Made by a program: the position numbers and the translations under genes. Below, in pieces: positions 63,304-64,000 of a stretch of 64,000 nucleotides of DNA (the stretch's first letter is position 1; each line of letters starts with the position of its first letter). The notes under the pieces were generated by a model. The model was not told the origin of the DNA. It ran no database searches and was given only the letters and a program-made list of their open reading frames with translations. Source of the DNA: Niastella soli (lineage in GTDB: Bacteria; Bacteroidota; Bacteroidia; Chitinophagales; Chitinophagaceae); the NCBI RefSeq assembly GCF_017742245.1, contig NZ_JAGHKO010000004.1, positions 868,001 to 932,000 on the forward strand, written 5' to 3'.

Positions 63304-63778
63304 TATCATCACAACCAGGATCTGTAATTGGAATGAAGCCAAACATAAAATTGCTCAATGGCGGGTTACTGGTAAAACAGTTTCCTTTACCAACGGCGTT
63401 TTTGATATCCTGCATCGCGGCCATATTTTCTCCCTTTCGCAGGCCGCTGTGGAAGCAGATTATTTAATAGTGGGGTTGAATTCTGACGCCAGCACTAAAC
63501 GCCTGAAAGGTAATAGCCGCCCGGTGAATGATGAACAATCAAGAGCACTGGTGCTGGCATCCCTTTTAATGGTTGACATGGTGGTTATTTTCGAAGAAGA
63601 TACACCACTGAACCTCATTACCACCCTGCAGCCCGATGTGCTGGTTAAAGGCGGTGATTATACCCTCGAACAGATCGTAGGCGCTAAAGAAGTTATGGAA
63701 GCGGGGGGAAAAGTGATCATTAATCCTATTGTTGAGGGATTTTCTACCACTGGCATCATTCAGAAAATAAGTTCCTAG
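63290..63778 (+). CDS. rfaE2: D-glycero-beta-D-manno-heptose 1-phosphate adenylyltransferase
   Basis: Transfers AMP to heptose-1-phosphate to give ADP-heptose for the LPS core; 162 aa, the single-domain form (in E. coli this is the C-terminal half of HldE). HxGH motif H42-R-G-H45 in NGVFDILHRGHIF; LIVGLNSDASTKRLKG; and VKGGDYTLEQIVG, all signature. Overlaps the flippase-like gene. Its TAG stop starts an inverted repeat. The kinase half must be encoded elsewhere. Confidence 0.95.
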   Translation: MRKADIITTRICNWNEAKHKIAQWRVTGKTVSFTNGVFDILHRGHIFSLSQAAVEADYLIVGLNSDASTKRLKGNSRPVNDEQSRALVLASLLMVDMVVIFEEDTPLNLITTLQPDVLVKGGDYTLEQIVGAKEVMEAGGKVIINPIVEGFSTTGIIQKISS

Positions 63779-63838
63779 TTATTAAGTTCGTAGGTTATTA
63801 GGTTGGTAAGTTCTCTTACGAACCTAATAACTCAATAA
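63777..63838. repeat. TTATTAAGTT-type inverted repeat after rfaE2
   Basis: Left: AGTTATTAAGTTCGTAGGTT, then ATTAGGTTGGTAAG. Right, reverse strand: AAGTTATTGAGTTATTAGGT, then TCGTAAGAG. Imperfect arms of ~27 bp around a short centre; the A of the left arm belongs to the TAG stop of rfaE2. Confidence 0.88.
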
Positions 63839-63885
63839 CTTGAAATCGGGAGTGAAGAGAATAATAGCGAGGCTTGCAATTGAAT

Positions 63886-64000
63886 TTACATCCTATGCAT
63901 TCGTTCAACTTCCTGAACGATCTTTTCAATTTCACTTTCGTCGCCATTAGCATTGTAGGGTTGCTTGAGGTTGCTGCCAAATACAAAGGCAACGGTTTGC
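63886..64000 (-). CDS. Partial CDS, C-terminal 37 residues of an unidentified protein
   Basis: A reverse-strand frame that is open from the window edge to a TAA at 63886-63888. It ends NANGDESEIEKIVQEVERMH then RM. The helix-like acidic/basic composition and the convergent position against rfaE2 across an inverted repeat fit a real gene end. The family is not recognised from this fragment. Confidence 0.6.
   Translation of the reverse strand, partial: QTVAFVFGSNLKQPYNANGDESEIEKIVQEVERMHRM

Overview
The window looks like a piece of the chromosome of a Bacteroidota bacterium, most likely family Chitinophagaceae (Niastella/Chitinophaga-like). This rests on a type IX secretion plug protein, a TonB-dependent receptor and a DUF5686 protein that both carry carboxypeptidase-regulatory domains, DUF6089 and GSCFA proteins, and many promoters of the Bacteroidota -7 type TAnnTTTG. 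The genus is inference. About 57 protein genes, one SRP RNA and many intergenic repeats are supported; I see no tRNA, rRNA, CRISPR array, prophage or insertion sequence. Layout: 1-8090 holds an exported alpha/beta hydrolase and a non-homologous end-joining set (ligD, a DUF2383-like protein, ku) beside a gene fusing a HAD phosphatase to a HerA/DUF87-like ATPase, then an ECF sigma factor. 8090-12350 is gene-poor, with a small acidic protein, a transglutaminase-like membrane protein, a 13-copy heptamer array and a long gap that ends in a terminator. 12350-20530 carries a Ycf48-like propeller protein, ferritin, smc, transaldolase and the SRP RNA. 20600-31905 carries the T9SS plug protein, a LolE-like permease, a UbiD decarboxylase, an outer-membrane barrel, fabF divergent from an HxlR regulator around a 12-bp dyad, a serine carboxypeptidase and a CCG-domain iron-sulfur protein. 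32000-48900 is rich in envelope genes (MacB-like permease, ZU5-like lipoprotein, TonB receptor, DUF5686 protein, penicillin acylase operon) with purC and trhO. 49000-57990 carries a cupin lipoprotein, bioF, miaE, a SMUG2 glycosylase, a Gfo/Idh oxidoreductase, GSCFA and HMG-CoA lyase genes, rlmB and a NUDIX hydrolase. 58000-64000 carries metK with decayed copies of its 3' end, a short glycogen synthase, panC, panD, a flippase-like membrane protein and rfaE2. Most genes stand alone or in pairs. Clear or likely co-transcribed groups are acylase/membrane protein/RDD, NUDIX/rlmB, HMG-CoA lyase/GSCFA, panC/panD and flippase/rfaE2. The most unusual feature is the intergenic DNA. Many gene ends, above all convergent ones, are bordered by inverted repeats whose arms are built from 7-base words (GTTTGTG, GTTAGTT, GTGAGTG, GGCAATR). 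In eleven cases the repeat starts at, or supplies, the TAG stop codon. Two inverted copies with a 34-bp identical core flank bioF-miaE. Separate short REP-like palindromes with compensatory changes are also scattered through the window.
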